DNA of 18,998 bases from Candidatus Methanophagaceae archaeon (GCA_013374505.1 QENJ01000005.1:1-18998), one strand, 5' to 3'; positions 7,103 through 13,848 are shown, counted from the first letter of the stretch. The notes: generated by a model not told the origin, from the letters alone. Numbers and translations are program-made.

Positions 7103-8383
7103 ATGAGTAAGATGGATTATACCCAAATAACTGCTAAGTGTGTTGAAACGAGTAAGTGCTTAATAAACAAAGAAGCAGGCCTGCATGATTATGATCTAGA
7201 TGTCACAAGGAGCATTGGGGACATAGCAAGGCTTGCCGTAAATATAAGACGAGCAGGAATCTTTGATTTACAAAAATTAGCAAGTATATCCGCAGCGATA
7301 AAACAGAATTTTACCACCGTAAGATCGGATTCATTATCGACATTAGAAGAGCTTGGGTGGGTTGAAACACATAAAGAGGGAACTAAAATTAAAAGAATCG
7401 ACGAATCAATACCCCCTTTAGAGGATATATTAGCCTCATTAGGAAAACTTTGGGAAGACAAAAGCCCAACAGAAGTAGACATCGCCACGGTTCAATCACT
7501 TTCGTTTCTCGCGAAAAAACCTGCTACGAAAGAGGCTTTAATTTCAGAAATTGGGGTATCTGATGAGCATTTCGAAAACGCCTTGAATTACGGTGTACAG
7601 ACAAATTATTTTGGAACTTTTGAATCTTTTGAAACTGGCAAAGAGGTTGTATGGACTCCTTTTTATTGGGCTGGCAAGTTAGAAGATGTACAGAAGTTTT
7701 TACAACGTCAATCTGATGAAAAATTCAACAAAATAGGAATTCTTGCAAAGGAATTATCAAAATATCCTGGTAGACCTTTAGAAAATATTAAAACCGAGCC
7801 TGCACTTTTGAACGGAGGAGTTGCAAGTGGTTTTTTCCCGTCCGTTGGTGTCAACGATCGAGAAGGTGCTGAACATGAATATGTTTTTTCGGCAACTCCA
7901 CAGTTCGAATTAGATCCCGAAAAAGATATTTTTGAGAAAGCAAGACTTATTGTTGGTTGTATTCGTCATGGACAATATCATGCCGAGGTATCAAAGATAA
8001 AATATCCTGTTCTGTTACTAAGATCATTACGAGAAGGAAGAATTAAGCCTCATTCTTATGCAAAACTACAATATGCGCTTCTTTATCTCAATAACATTTG
8101 CACTTATGAAAAGAGCGAGGCATATGGAGGGACCGCATATAAGCCCCTCTTTAATGATACACCAGAGAATCAAGTTTATATGGATGTAGCAGAAGAAATG
8201 TTAAAAGGAGAGGAACCTGTTCATGGAACTGTTGATGAACCGGAAGTACAAGAATTGTTAACAAGGGGTGTATTTAATTACTCATCAGAACAAAGACAGA
8301 TAAAAAGTGCGGGAAAAATTCGCGCAACAGATCACTACGAAAGAATGATTGAAGCTATGCAAAGTAGTGGGGTGTATTCATGA
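7103..8383 (+). CDS. Uncharacterised protein with winged-helix-like segments, partner of a PD-(D/E)XK nuclease
   Basis: This 426-residue soluble protein has no family I recognise. Residues about 53-100 (LQKLASISAA through LEELGWVETH) look like a winged-helix unit: helices followed by a strand-turn-strand. A second similar unit spans about 130-190 (PATKEALISEIGVSDEHFEN, then WTPFYW). The C-terminal half contains an invariant-looking core, ARLIVGCIRHGQYHAEVSKI and LREGRIKPHSYAKLQYALLY. The ATG at 7103 is chosen because it fits the TATA box; a TTG at 7094 would add three residues. The stop overlaps the nuclease gene's start by four bases (8380-8383), so the pair is probably co-translated. DNA binding or target recognition is a plausible role but is inference. 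The gene is clearly AT-rich compared with radC and the mqn genes, a sign of transfer. Confidence 0.7.
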   Translation: MSKMDYTQITAKCVETSKCLINKEAGLHDYDLDVTRSIGDIARLAVNIRRAGIFDLQKLASISAAIKQNFTTVRSDSLSTLEELGWVETHKEGTKIKRIDESIPPLEDILASLGKLWEDKSPTEVDIATVQSLSFLAKKPATKEALISEIGVSDEHFENALNYGVQTNYFGTFESFETGKEVVWTPFYWAGKLEDVQKFLQRQSDEKFNKIGILAKELSKYPGRPLENIKTEPALLNGGVASGFFPSVGVNDREGAEHEYVFSATPQFELDPEKDIFEKARLIVGCIRHGQYHAEVSKIKYPVLLLRSLREGRIKPHSYAKLQYALLYLNNICTYEKSEAYGGTAYKPLFNDTPENQVYMDVAEEMLKGEEPVHGTVDEPEVQELLTRGVFNYSSEQRQIKSAGKIRATDHYERMIEAMQSSGVYS

Positions 8384-9510
8384 AAAACGAAAAAGATTTA
8401 GATTTAAAACTTAGAATGATGCGTTTTCTGTGGTATAATGGATATTTCACAAGAAGGAACGTAAATTTGCTAAGATACACCTATGGAAGGAAGACAGAAC
8501 ATCAATATACTGACATTGATGTATGGGGTAGCCGATTAGACGAAACTTTCAATCAACATCAAATTATTTGTGACTGTAAGTCTGGTGCAACGGTTTCAAC
8601 GGCAGAAAGATTTTTTTGGCTTTCAGGAATTATGAAATACTTTAATGCTGACCAAGGAATTTTTCTTAGGACAAAAGTAAGGGAAAGCAAATATTTAGAC
8701 CTTGGGAGAAAACTTCAAATTCTTCCTTTATCCCTGGATCAGCTATCAGAATTAGAAAAGGCATATAACATAGAATCGAAGCCATTCATTGGTGCCTTTA
8801 ATAGAGATGTCATCGAAAAAGAAGATGTAATGTTTGGGGTATTAAAAGAAAAAGCAAAGCCGATTTATGACTACATACAATTTAAATATTGGACAGATCC
8901 TGTGCAACAACAAATCACATCTTTAGTAAATTCTGAACAAAGAATTAACAAGTTACGTGATATCACGGACGAAGAAAGATTATTTTTACAGATGTACATT
9001 TTATCCCATCTTTCAGTATCGATTTTAAAATTCTCTGAACCCATTCTTGTAATACCTAACAAAGAAAAAGAATTTCATGTGAGGGAACGTCTGATGGGGG
9101 GTAAGATGGAAAGTGCAGAAAGAAGAAAAATTCTTGAAACTTTTTATGAGTTTATGGTCGAGGAGATTTCAAAAAGATACAACGAAAAATACCCAATCAC
9201 AAAAAAAGATTTTATGAGTAATTATTATCCATCATACTTAAAATATTTTTTAGATTTAGTGGAGAGAATTTGTTTGAAACCGAGAGTTGCAATTCACGTC
9301 CCTAGGATGCTAGATGTTATAACTTATGAATTGCTATTAAACAGAAAGGATACTAATATAATTGACCAAATATTCGCTTCAAATAATTTAGATTTAATAG
9401 AAGTATATAAATTAACAAAAGATTTCATGATATTTGGTGAAAGAAGTGGTTTTATTACTAAGAAGAATTATGAACTTATGAAGGATTTAATATATAAAAG
9501 CAAATCTTGA
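8380..9510 (+). CDS. PD-(D/E)XK-type nuclease-like protein, second gene of a two-gene operon
   Basis: This 376-residue protein has a restriction-endonuclease-like N-terminus. A short helical part (RFLWYNGYFTRRNVNLL) is followed by TDIDVWG (Asp45, Asp47) and, after 17 residues, IICDCKSG, giving Asp65-x-Lys67. D...DxK is the PD-(D/E)XK active-site pattern found in Mrr-like, Holliday-junction-resolvase-like and other DNA nucleases. A conserved-looking RFFWLSGIMKYFNA follows. Residues 120-376 are helical and unrecognised, with no membrane segment. It overlaps the upstream gene by ATGA, and both are AT-rich and lysine-rich. The pairing of a helix-turn-helix-type protein with a nuclease suggests a restriction or antiphage module, but no methylase, helicase or other partner is seen. 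Assignment of the fold is by motif only. Confidence 0.72.
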   Translation: MKNEKDLDLKLRMMRFLWYNGYFTRRNVNLLRYTYGRKTEHQYTDIDVWGSRLDETFNQHQIICDCKSGATVSTAERFFWLSGIMKYFNADQGIFLRTKVRESKYLDLGRKLQILPLSLDQLSELEKAYNIESKPFIGAFNRDVIEKEDVMFGVLKEKAKPIYDYIQFKYWTDPVQQQITSLVNSEQRINKLRDITDEERLFLQMYILSHLSVSILKFSEPILVIPNKEKEFHVRERLMGGKMESAERRKILETFYEFMVEEISKRYNEKYPITKKDFMSNYYPSYLKYFLDLVERICLKPRVAIHVPRMLDVITYELLLNRKDTNIIDQIFASNNLDLIEVYKLTKDFMIFGERSGFITKKNYELMKDLIYKSKS

Positions 9511-9527
9511 AAGTTGGCATTGAAACT

Positions 9528-9623
9528 CTACCTTAACCCAATCGTTGCCTCTTCAACATCCAACCTTCTCCATTTTACAGTAAATCCAAGTTCTGCCAAA
9601 ACATCATCAGGATTTAATAACCC
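9528..9623 (-). other. Short bracketed coding-like fragment on the reverse strand
   Basis: On the reverse strand, 31 codons (GLLNPDDVLAELGFTVKW then RRLDVEEATIGLR) end in TAG at 9530-9528 and are preceded in frame by another TAG (9626-9624). The composition looks like a real protein C-terminus, but the rest is missing. It directly abuts the HicB remnant at a CCTATAGG palindrome, so both may be ends left at a rearrangement junction. The parent family is not recognised. Confidence 0.25.
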
Positions 9624-9629
9624 CTATAG

Positions 9630-9821
9630 GATGAGGGCTATATAGCGGTGGTTCCCGAGCTGCCAGGCTGCTCCGCGTTCGGAGGTACAGAAGAAGCGGC
9701 ATCGAAAGAAGTTAAAATCGCCATCGAACTCTGGTTAGAAACGGCAAAAAAAGAAGGTCGTGGGATACCACAACCTCAAGGGAAAGAACTACTTAACTCA
9801 CTTTATGAAAATATATTTTAA
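9630..9821 (+). pseudogene. HicB-family antitoxin remnant lacking its N-terminus
   Basis: The frame reads DEGYIAVVPELPGCSAFGGT, then EVKIAIELWLETAKKEGR and PQPQGKELL, ending at TAA 9819-9821. This is the HicB signature (GYYxAxVPELPGC followed by the amphipathic helix of the RNase-H-like fold). About ten N-terminal residues are missing: a TAG at 9627-9629 sits directly before the first codon, and no ATG is in frame; GTG 9648 would remove more of the domain. No hicA toxin gene is adjacent. I read this as a truncated antitoxin gene, a relic of a toxin-antitoxin pair broken by rearrangement. Confidence 0.65.
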
Positions 9822-9838
9822 ATCAGACACATAATTAA

Positions 9839-9845
9839 AGGTGAT
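9839..9845 (+). promoter_or_regulatory. Strong Shine-Dalgarno deciding the start of the next gene
   Basis: AGGTGAT is a seven-base match to the archaeal 16S rRNA 3' tail and lies seven bases before ATG 9853. It favours that start over GTG 9841 or ATG 9844. A TATA-like TTTTAAAT at 9816-9823, inside the end of the HicB remnant, could be the promoter, but it would place transcription start near the Shine-Dalgarno itself. Confidence 0.5.
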
Positions 9846-9852
9846 GATAACA

Positions 9853-10299
9853 ATGAAAGGAGAAGGCAAATCAGGAATAAGCATGATAAAACCGACATCA
9901 TTCTATTCCAGTGAGAGTGAGAAAACAAAATTAAACTGGTTTTGTTATGAACTATCTATGGGCATATATGACGACATGAGGGTAGATATTGGAAAACGAC
10001 TAAAGAAACACAAAATCAGTGACGAAGCCCTTGCTGAGTTCTCAATTTATATATCGAAGGAGATGAAGGATATTATCTTACAAAAACTATCGAGTAGAAT
10101 CGAGGTGGTACACCTTTCGTATGAAATGATAGAATCGTATTTTCCAAATCTTAACGATAGAATGGTCAATAAAATGCTGGACGTAATTTCAAAAACGTGG
10201 GATAAGTCACTCAGTTTTTGTGAAGTATGTCCAAGCCGGTGCATAAGCGAGAAGGATGCCTATTGTACCCTGTTCAATGACAAGGATTTTTTTAAATGA
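9853..10299 (+). CDS. Uncharacterised small protein with a C-terminal Cys cluster, cassette-like gene
   Basis: This protein of about 148 residues begins MKGEGKSGISMIKPTSFYSS. The middle is helical and charged, with no signal peptide or membrane segment. The C-terminus has CEVCPSRCISEKDAYC, a Cx2Cx3Cx7C cluster that could bind zinc or an iron-sulfur centre. I do not recognise the family. ATG 9853 is chosen for its Shine-Dalgarno; GTG 9841 and ATG 9844 are alternatives. The stop lies 22 bases before an attC-like palindrome (10322-10420). A small orphan gene followed closely by such a site is how integron gene cassettes are built, so this gene may be cassette cargo. Its relation to the flanking toxin-antitoxin debris is unknown. 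Confidence 0.6.
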   Translation: MKGEGKSGISMIKPTSFYSSESEKTKLNWFCYELSMGIYDDMRVDIGKRLKKHKISDEALAEFSIYISKEMKDIILQKLSSRIEVVHLSYEMIESYFPNLNDRMVNKMLDVISKTWDKSLSFCEVCPSRCISEKDAYCTLFNDKDFFK

Positions 10300-10321
10300 G
10301 GCAAACAATTGTAGCAAACAA

Positions 10322-10420
10322 GCGCAACTTCATATAACAGACCGTATCGGGCTTCGGTGCTTTGCATCTTCGCCCAAATTCCACTTCGGGGAACTTCAGA
10401 TACGCTCGGAACGTTATACA
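10322..10420 (+). repeat. attC-like imperfect palindrome, copy 1
   Basis: Outer arms TATAAC (10333-10338) and GTTATA (10413-10418) are perfect inverted repeats. Inside them GTATC (10344-10348) pairs with GATAC (10399-10403), with unequal unpaired bases between the two arm pairs, as between the R and L boxes of attC sites. The centre holds two further hairpins: GGGCTTCGGTGC against GCATCTTCGCCC (10349-10375), and TTCC/GGAA around ACTTCGG (10379-10393). Size (about 86 bases between outer arms), architecture and position just after a small gene match an integron attC site. A related copy lies at 10816-10910. No integrase gene is in the window. A formal covariance-model search was not possible here. 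Confidence 0.55.
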
Positions 10421-10444
10421 CATTTAGTCGCTAGGTAGGTAAAT

Positions 10445-10452
10445 CTTTATAA
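10445..10452 (+). promoter_or_regulatory. TATA box for the MNT gene
   Basis: CTTTATAA, within AAATCTTTATAAATC, is centred about 27 bases before ATG 10476, fitting a leaderless start there. An alternative ATG at 10512 has AGAGGT eight bases before it, so two starts are possible. Confidence 0.45.
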
Positions 10453-10475
10453 ATCTAAAACACCGTACCATAGAC

Positions 10476-10736
10476 ATGAGGAGCGCAAACAAACCCAGAG
10501 GTCGGCGTAAAATGAAAGAAGAAGTAAAGAATATATTATCCGAGATTGTTGAGAAGCTGAAGAGTGAATATAAGCCTCTAAAGATCATTCTATTTGGCTC
10601 TTATGCTTATGGTAATCCTACAGTGGATAGCGATATAGACCTCTTAATTTTGAAAGATACAAATAAAAGAAGAGTGGATAGATTCGTGCAGGTTAAAAGA
10701 ATAATCTATAATATCTTGACCTTGGCCGGGAATTAA
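10476..10736 (+). CDS. MNT-type nucleotidyltransferase, C-terminally truncated
   Basis: This 86-residue minimal nucleotidyltransferase has helix MKEEVKNILSEIVEKLKSEY and then ILFGSYAYGNPTVDSDIDLL, carrying the GS motif (Gly41, Ser42) and the catalytic Asp53 and Asp55. In MNT/HEPN toxin-antitoxin pairs the MntA antitoxin AMPylates the HEPN toxin. Full MNT domains usually run about 100 residues and continue after RFVQVKRIIY with a third acidic strand (V-D-V/I type); here that part is absent and the frame stops at LAGN. The sequence right after the truncation encodes a HEPN C-terminal piece in another frame (10712-10807), which points to an internal deletion that removed the end of the MNT gene and most of its HEPN partner. 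It is probably non-functional. It sits between the two attC-like elements. Confidence 0.75.
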   Translation: MRSANKPRGRRKMKEEVKNILSEIVEKLKSEYKPLKIILFGSYAYGNPTVDSDIDLLILKDTNKRRVDRFVQVKRIIYNILTLAGN

Positions 10737-10807
10737 CAGCATTCTATTATGAGGCGCGGTATCCACCGGGACCAATTACTTCTTACTCAAACGAAGAGAT
10801 AAAATGA
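10712..10807 (+). pseudogene. HEPN domain C-terminal remnant next to the truncated MNT gene
   Basis: In the frame of 10712 the sequence reads YLDLGRELTAFYYEARYPPG, then PITSYSNEEIK and a TGA at 10805. AFYIEARYPxG with a following Y(S/T)xEE helix is the typical C-terminal part of COG2250/pfam05168 HEPN proteins. No start codon or N-terminal HEPN helices exist: the open frame begins after a TAA at 10709-10711, inside the MNT gene. This is best explained as the far end of a HEPN gene joined to the MNT gene by a deletion. Confidence 0.5.
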
Positions 10808-10815
10808 TAAGGTGA

Positions 10816-10910
10816 GTGCAACTGCGTATAGCAGTGTGTATCTGGCTTCGTTCTGAAGCACTCAGCGTAAATCCTGCGCGTGACTGCTTCTGATACGCGC
10901 GAACCTTCAC
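10816..10910 (+). repeat. attC-like imperfect palindrome, copy 2 (diverged right arm)
   Basis: It aligns along its length with copy 1: GTGCAACTGCGTATAGCAG here against GCGCAACTTCATATAACAG there, both with GTATC (10838-10842), then GGCTTCG, a central CGTAAATCC against CCCAAATTCC, and GATACGC with CGAAC (10892-10904). GTATC-to-GATAC spans 59 bases here and 60 in copy 1. Internal hairpins include ACTGC/GCAGT (10821-10835), GCTTC/GAAGC (10845-10859), TGAGTGC/GCACTCA (10813-10864) and GCGCGT/ACGCGC (10876-10900). The outer right arm is changed (CCTTCA instead of GTTATA), so it may be a decayed end site. It overlaps the mqnC stop codon. Confidence 0.45.
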
Positions 10911-11989
10911 CCACCCAATACCTCATACCCCGTATTCCTTTGCGCCACGGGCCTACCCACCGATTCCACCGCTTTCACGATCTCCTCCACCCGCGCCGGT
11001 TTATACTTTTTTCCCGCAGCAGTCACAACATTCTCCTCCAGTATCGTACCCCCGAAATCATTCGCACCGAAAAACAGTGCCAGCTTATCCACCTCAAAGT
11101 CCTGCGTGAGCCATGAAGCCTGTACATTCCGTATAGAATGCAAAACAATCCTCGAAATCGCCAACACCTGCAAATATCTCGTTGCCGATACCGGCTTCTT
11201 TATATCCGCGTACAGCGCCGTATTCTGCGGTTGAAACGTCCACGGAATAAAAGCCGTGAACCCCCTAGTTCTGTTCTGCAAACCTCGTATCCTGAATAGA
11301 TGCTCCACAATGTCTTCGTTGGTTTCAACATGCCCGAACATCATAGTCGCCGTGGTTTTCATGCCTATAGCGTGTGCAGCCACCATTACTTCAATCCAGC
11401 GGTTTGCACCGATTTTATCCGGGCTGATGACCCGTCGTACTCTATTGCTCAGAATTTCCGCACCACCACCCGGCAAAGAATCCAGCCCTGCTTCTCGCAA
11501 CCGTTCCAGCGTTTCTATTACGTTCAGACCCTCGTTTCGTGCAATGAAATCTATCTCCGGTGGCGAGAGGCTGTGCAGTTGCACGTCAGGGAATTCACGT
11601 TTTATCGCAGCAAACAAATCCTCAAACCAGTCAATCCGGATTGTCGGGTTCAGTCCACCTTGAATGAGTATTTGCGTACCGCCAACGTCAACCGTTTCCT
11701 TGACCTTGCTTAAAATATCGTCTTTACTCAACACATAGCTCTCTTTTTTAGTCCGTGCGTAAAACGCGCAGAATTTGCAGCTTGATACGCATCGGTTTGT
11801 GTAGCTTATGTTACGGTCAATAACGAACGTCACGAGTTCACCGCACTTTTCACGGCGTATCTCATCTGCAATTCTACCCACCACGGGTAATGGCAACTCG
11901 AACAGACGCTGCGTTTCTTCAAAATCCAGATCTATCCCGTTCAAACTCTTATCTACATAAACAGTCCATTCAGAGCAATCCGTATTCAT
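10907..11989 (-). CDS. mqnC: MqnC, cyclic dehypoxanthine futalosine synthase (radical SAM)
   Basis: This 360-residue radical SAM enzyme has the Cx3Cx2C cluster CVSSCKFC (Cys67, Cys71, Cys74), then ILIQGGLNP, LSPPEI, GLDSLPGGGAEIL, IPWTFQPQNT, VQASWLTQ and GANDFGGTILEENVV. PWTFQPQNT and QASWLTQ set MqnC apart from MqnE. It cyclises dehypoxanthine futalosine in menaquinone synthesis. The ATG at 11989 is preferred to a TTG at 12013. It overlaps the end of mqnA by 20 bases, with GGGGAGAAG shortly upstream as a possible ribosome binding site. It is the last gene of mqnE-mqnA-mqnC. Its stop codon lies within the end of the attC-like copy 2, so the accessory region begins exactly where this operon ends. 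Confidence 0.94.
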   Translation of the reverse strand: MNTDCSEWTVYVDKSLNGIDLDFEETQRLFELPLPVVGRIADEIRREKCGELVTFVIDRNISYTNRCVSSCKFCAFYARTKKESYVLSKDDILSKVKETVDVGGTQILIQGGLNPTIRIDWFEDLFAAIKREFPDVQLHSLSPPEIDFIARNEGLNVIETLERLREAGLDSLPGGGAEILSNRVRRVISPDKIGANRWIEVMVAAHAIGMKTTATMMFGHVETNEDIVEHLFRIRGLQNRTRGFTAFIPWTFQPQNTALYADIKKPVSATRYLQVLAISRIVLHSIRNVQASWLTQDFEVDKLALFFGANDFGGTILEENVVTAAGKKYKPARVEEIVKAVESVGRPVAQRNTGYEVLGG

Positions 11990-12722
11990 GGCACTTCTCC
12001 CCAAACAGTTCAAGCCCTCTCTTCTCTTTCGCGCCCATCTTAAATGTAAGCGATTTGAAATACTCTTCGAGGAATTCTACCGGCATTCCGAACTTCTTCG
12101 CGGCTACCGCTACAATTTCAGCAATGTTCTTCTGCCCCCACTCGACCGAGTCCATCACTTTCCGGTTTACTTCACTCATATCCTGCCCTTTATGCGATGC
12201 CGAAATCCCGAATACCATCGGATAACCGGTTAAATCCTGCCAGGCCTCACCCAAATCCATAACCACATTATATCGCATCCTTGCCTTGATTGCTTCGTCT
12301 CCAATAACAAGTGCATGATCACAGCACTTAAGTAATTCGCTTGTTTTATACCCATCCATAACAACAATCCGATTTTTCTGCTCTCGCTCCCGCAGAATGA
12401 TCTTTAGTAGATTCAGTGATGTCACCGTTTGATTCGTTACAGCAATAGATATGTTATCCTCATCATGCAGTTTACCATTTGAAACGAGAATGACGCTCAA
12501 AACGCTTGTCTTAGACGCAACGCAAAAATCGTAGGTCCTCAACTTAGCCTTGTTCTTCAGGTAATAGAACGAAGGAACAGGGGCATAATCTATTTTTCCT
12601 TCGTCAAACATCGCGGCTAGCTTCTTTGGCAATGCTTCTATTACCCTCACACCGTTCTGCTCAAGCCGGTAATAGGGCAAGAAATTATTCACGAATCCGA
12701 ATTTACCTATTTTTATGCTCAT
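11970..12722 (-). CDS. mqnA: MqnA, chorismate dehydratase
   Basis: This 250-residue two-lobe binding-protein-like enzyme starts MSIKIGKFGFVNNFLPYY, the family's KIGxxxxxNxxPxxY opening. It continues with LPKKLAAMFDEGKIDYAPVP, DEDNISIAVTNQTVTSLNLL (SxTS-like ligand segment), DHALVIGDEAI, and DLGEAWQDLTGYPMVFGI, which is diagnostic for MqnA. It dehydrates chorismate to 3-[(1-carboxyvinyl)oxy]benzoate, the first step of the futalosine route. The ATG at 12722 overlaps the mqnE stop by four bases (ATGA), deciding the start although the frame is open further upstream. It is the middle gene of the mqnEAC operon. Confidence 0.94.
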   Translation of the reverse strand: MSIKIGKFGFVNNFLPYYRLEQNGVRVIEALPKKLAAMFDEGKIDYAPVPSFYYLKNKAKLRTYDFCVASKTSVLSVILVSNGKLHDEDNISIAVTNQTVTSLNLLKIILREREQKNRIVVMDGYKTSELLKCCDHALVIGDEAIKARMRYNVVMDLGEAWQDLTGYPMVFGISASHKGQDMSEVNRKVMDSVEWGQKNIAEIVAVAAKKFGMPVEFLEEYFKSLTFKMGAKEKRGLELFGEKCHEYGLL

Positions 12723-13759
12723 GGATACCCCCTCAGAATACTGTAAAAAGTGTCTCGTTCCGCGGGTATTTTGTTTATCTCTTTTACAAGACTTAAAATA
12801 TTGTTTACCGGTAGCATAAGCGGTGTTTCCGCACCGGCCGCATGTGTCACTCTTTCTTCCATGATCGTACCGTCTAAATCGTTCGCACCGTAGTTCAAAG
12901 CTACTTGAGCTAGTTTCTCGCCGAGTGAAACCCAATACGCTCTTATGCTCTTAAAATTGCGTAGTACAATTCTTGAAACCGCAATCGTCTTGAGAATATC
13001 AACAGGATTAGTCCGTTCTTCAACCAGCGTTTCGAGTTCGGTGTTTTTTGGATGGAACAGAAGCGGAATGAAAGAAACAAACCCGCCTGTCTTCTCCTGT
13101 AACTGCCAGAGCTTGTATAGATGAATAGCTCTGTGTTTTGGCTTTTCTATATGCCCGAATAGCATTGTAGCATTGCTTTTTAGTCCTATGCCATGTGCTA
13201 GCTCCATTATCCTGAGCCACTCTTCCGCTTTTAGTTTGTTCGGACAGATTATTTCTCGTATTTCGTCATCGAGAATCTCCGCACCACCGCCGGGCATTGC
13301 TTGCAGTCCCGCTTCTTTCAATCTCAATAGCACTTCCTCTACGCTCAGCCCTTCTAACTGCGAAAGGAAGTGTATTTCCGTTGCTGTCAGCGCTTTTATT
13401 ATGGCACGTGGAAACTTACTCTTTATCCGTCCAAATATCTTCTCGAAGTATTCCAGCCGTATTTCCGGGTTTAGCGCCCCGACAATGTGAAGTTCCGTAG
13501 CGCCTATCTTTACCGCGTCCGCAACTCTATCAAGCACCGCGTTTATGCTCATGATATACGCTTCGCTACTGCCCATATCGCGGTAAAAAGCGCACAGAGG
13601 ACATCGGGAAACGCATATATTTGTATAGTTTATATGCCGGTTCACCACGAACGTTACCATGTTCCCGTTCTCACGATTGATGGAATCTGCAACCTCGCCG
13701 AGCTCATGAAAGTCCCGTTCAAAGAGTTCTTCAATCCTTTTCGCTGTCCACTCTTCCAT
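12719..13759 (-). CDS. mqnE: MqnE, aminofutalosine synthase (radical SAM)
   Basis: This 346-residue radical SAM enzyme has CVSRCPLC (Cys49, Cys53, Cys56), LHIVGALNP, KALTATEI, GLQAMPGGGAEIL, NATMLFGHIE, SFIPLLFHPKNTE and GANDLDGTIMEERVTHAAG. The GALNP, ALTATEI and GANDLDGT(I/V) motifs are characteristic of MqnE rather than MqnC. It joins the adenosyl group of SAM to the MqnA product to make 6-amino-6-deoxyfutalosine. It is the first gene of the operon, starting at ATG 13759 with a TATA box about 34 bases upstream. The divergent gene across the 89-base gap encodes a winged-helix regulator that could control it. The next enzyme, a futalosine nucleosidase (MqnB) or a deaminase, is not in the window. 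Confidence 0.94.
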   Translation of the reverse strand: MEEWTAKRIEELFERDFHELGEVADSINRENGNMVTFVVNRHINYTNICVSRCPLCAFYRDMGSSEAYIMSINAVLDRVADAVKIGATELHIVGALNPEIRLEYFEKIFGRIKSKFPRAIIKALTATEIHFLSQLEGLSVEEVLLRLKEAGLQAMPGGGAEILDDEIREIICPNKLKAEEWLRIMELAHGIGLKSNATMLFGHIEKPKHRAIHLYKLWQLQEKTGGFVSFIPLLFHPKNTELETLVEERTNPVDILKTIAVSRIVLRNFKSIRAYWVSLGEKLAQVALNYGANDLDGTIMEERVTHAAGAETPLMLPVNNILSLVKEINKIPAERDTFYSILRGYP

Positions 13760-13787
13760 TTTTGTTACTCGTGTACTTCTTGCATTT

Positions 13788-13797
13788 CTTATATAAA
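13788..13797 (-). promoter_or_regulatory. TATA box for the mqnEAC operon
   Basis: On the reverse strand the bases read GTTTATATAA, about 34 bases before the mqnE ATG, predicting a leader of roughly eight bases. The divergent regulator gene's own promoter must lie in the same 89-base gap (possibly CTTTTATG at 13811-13818), so the two promoters are back to back. Confidence 0.5.
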
Positions 13798-13848
13798 CGT
13801 ATAAACATATCCTTTTATGTTCATATCCGCTAAAGTATTATACAGATC

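Noticed and set aside
10256..10438. Short forward open frame of 60 codons over the end of the Cys-cluster gene and the first palindrome
   Set aside because: It covers an attC-like palindrome and overlaps the real gene in another frame; no start signals.
10813..10864. Three-stem cloverleaf-like pairing suggesting a tRNA or small RNA
   Set aside because: No T-loop GTTCRA motif, anticodon arm of proper size or acceptor stem of seven pairs with normal spacing; alignment to copy 1 explains it better as an attC-like repeat.
12723..12935. Upstream extension of mqnA by 71 codons
   Set aside because: It lies wholly within mqnE in another frame; the ATGA overlap at 12719-12722 and the family N-terminus fix the start at 12722.
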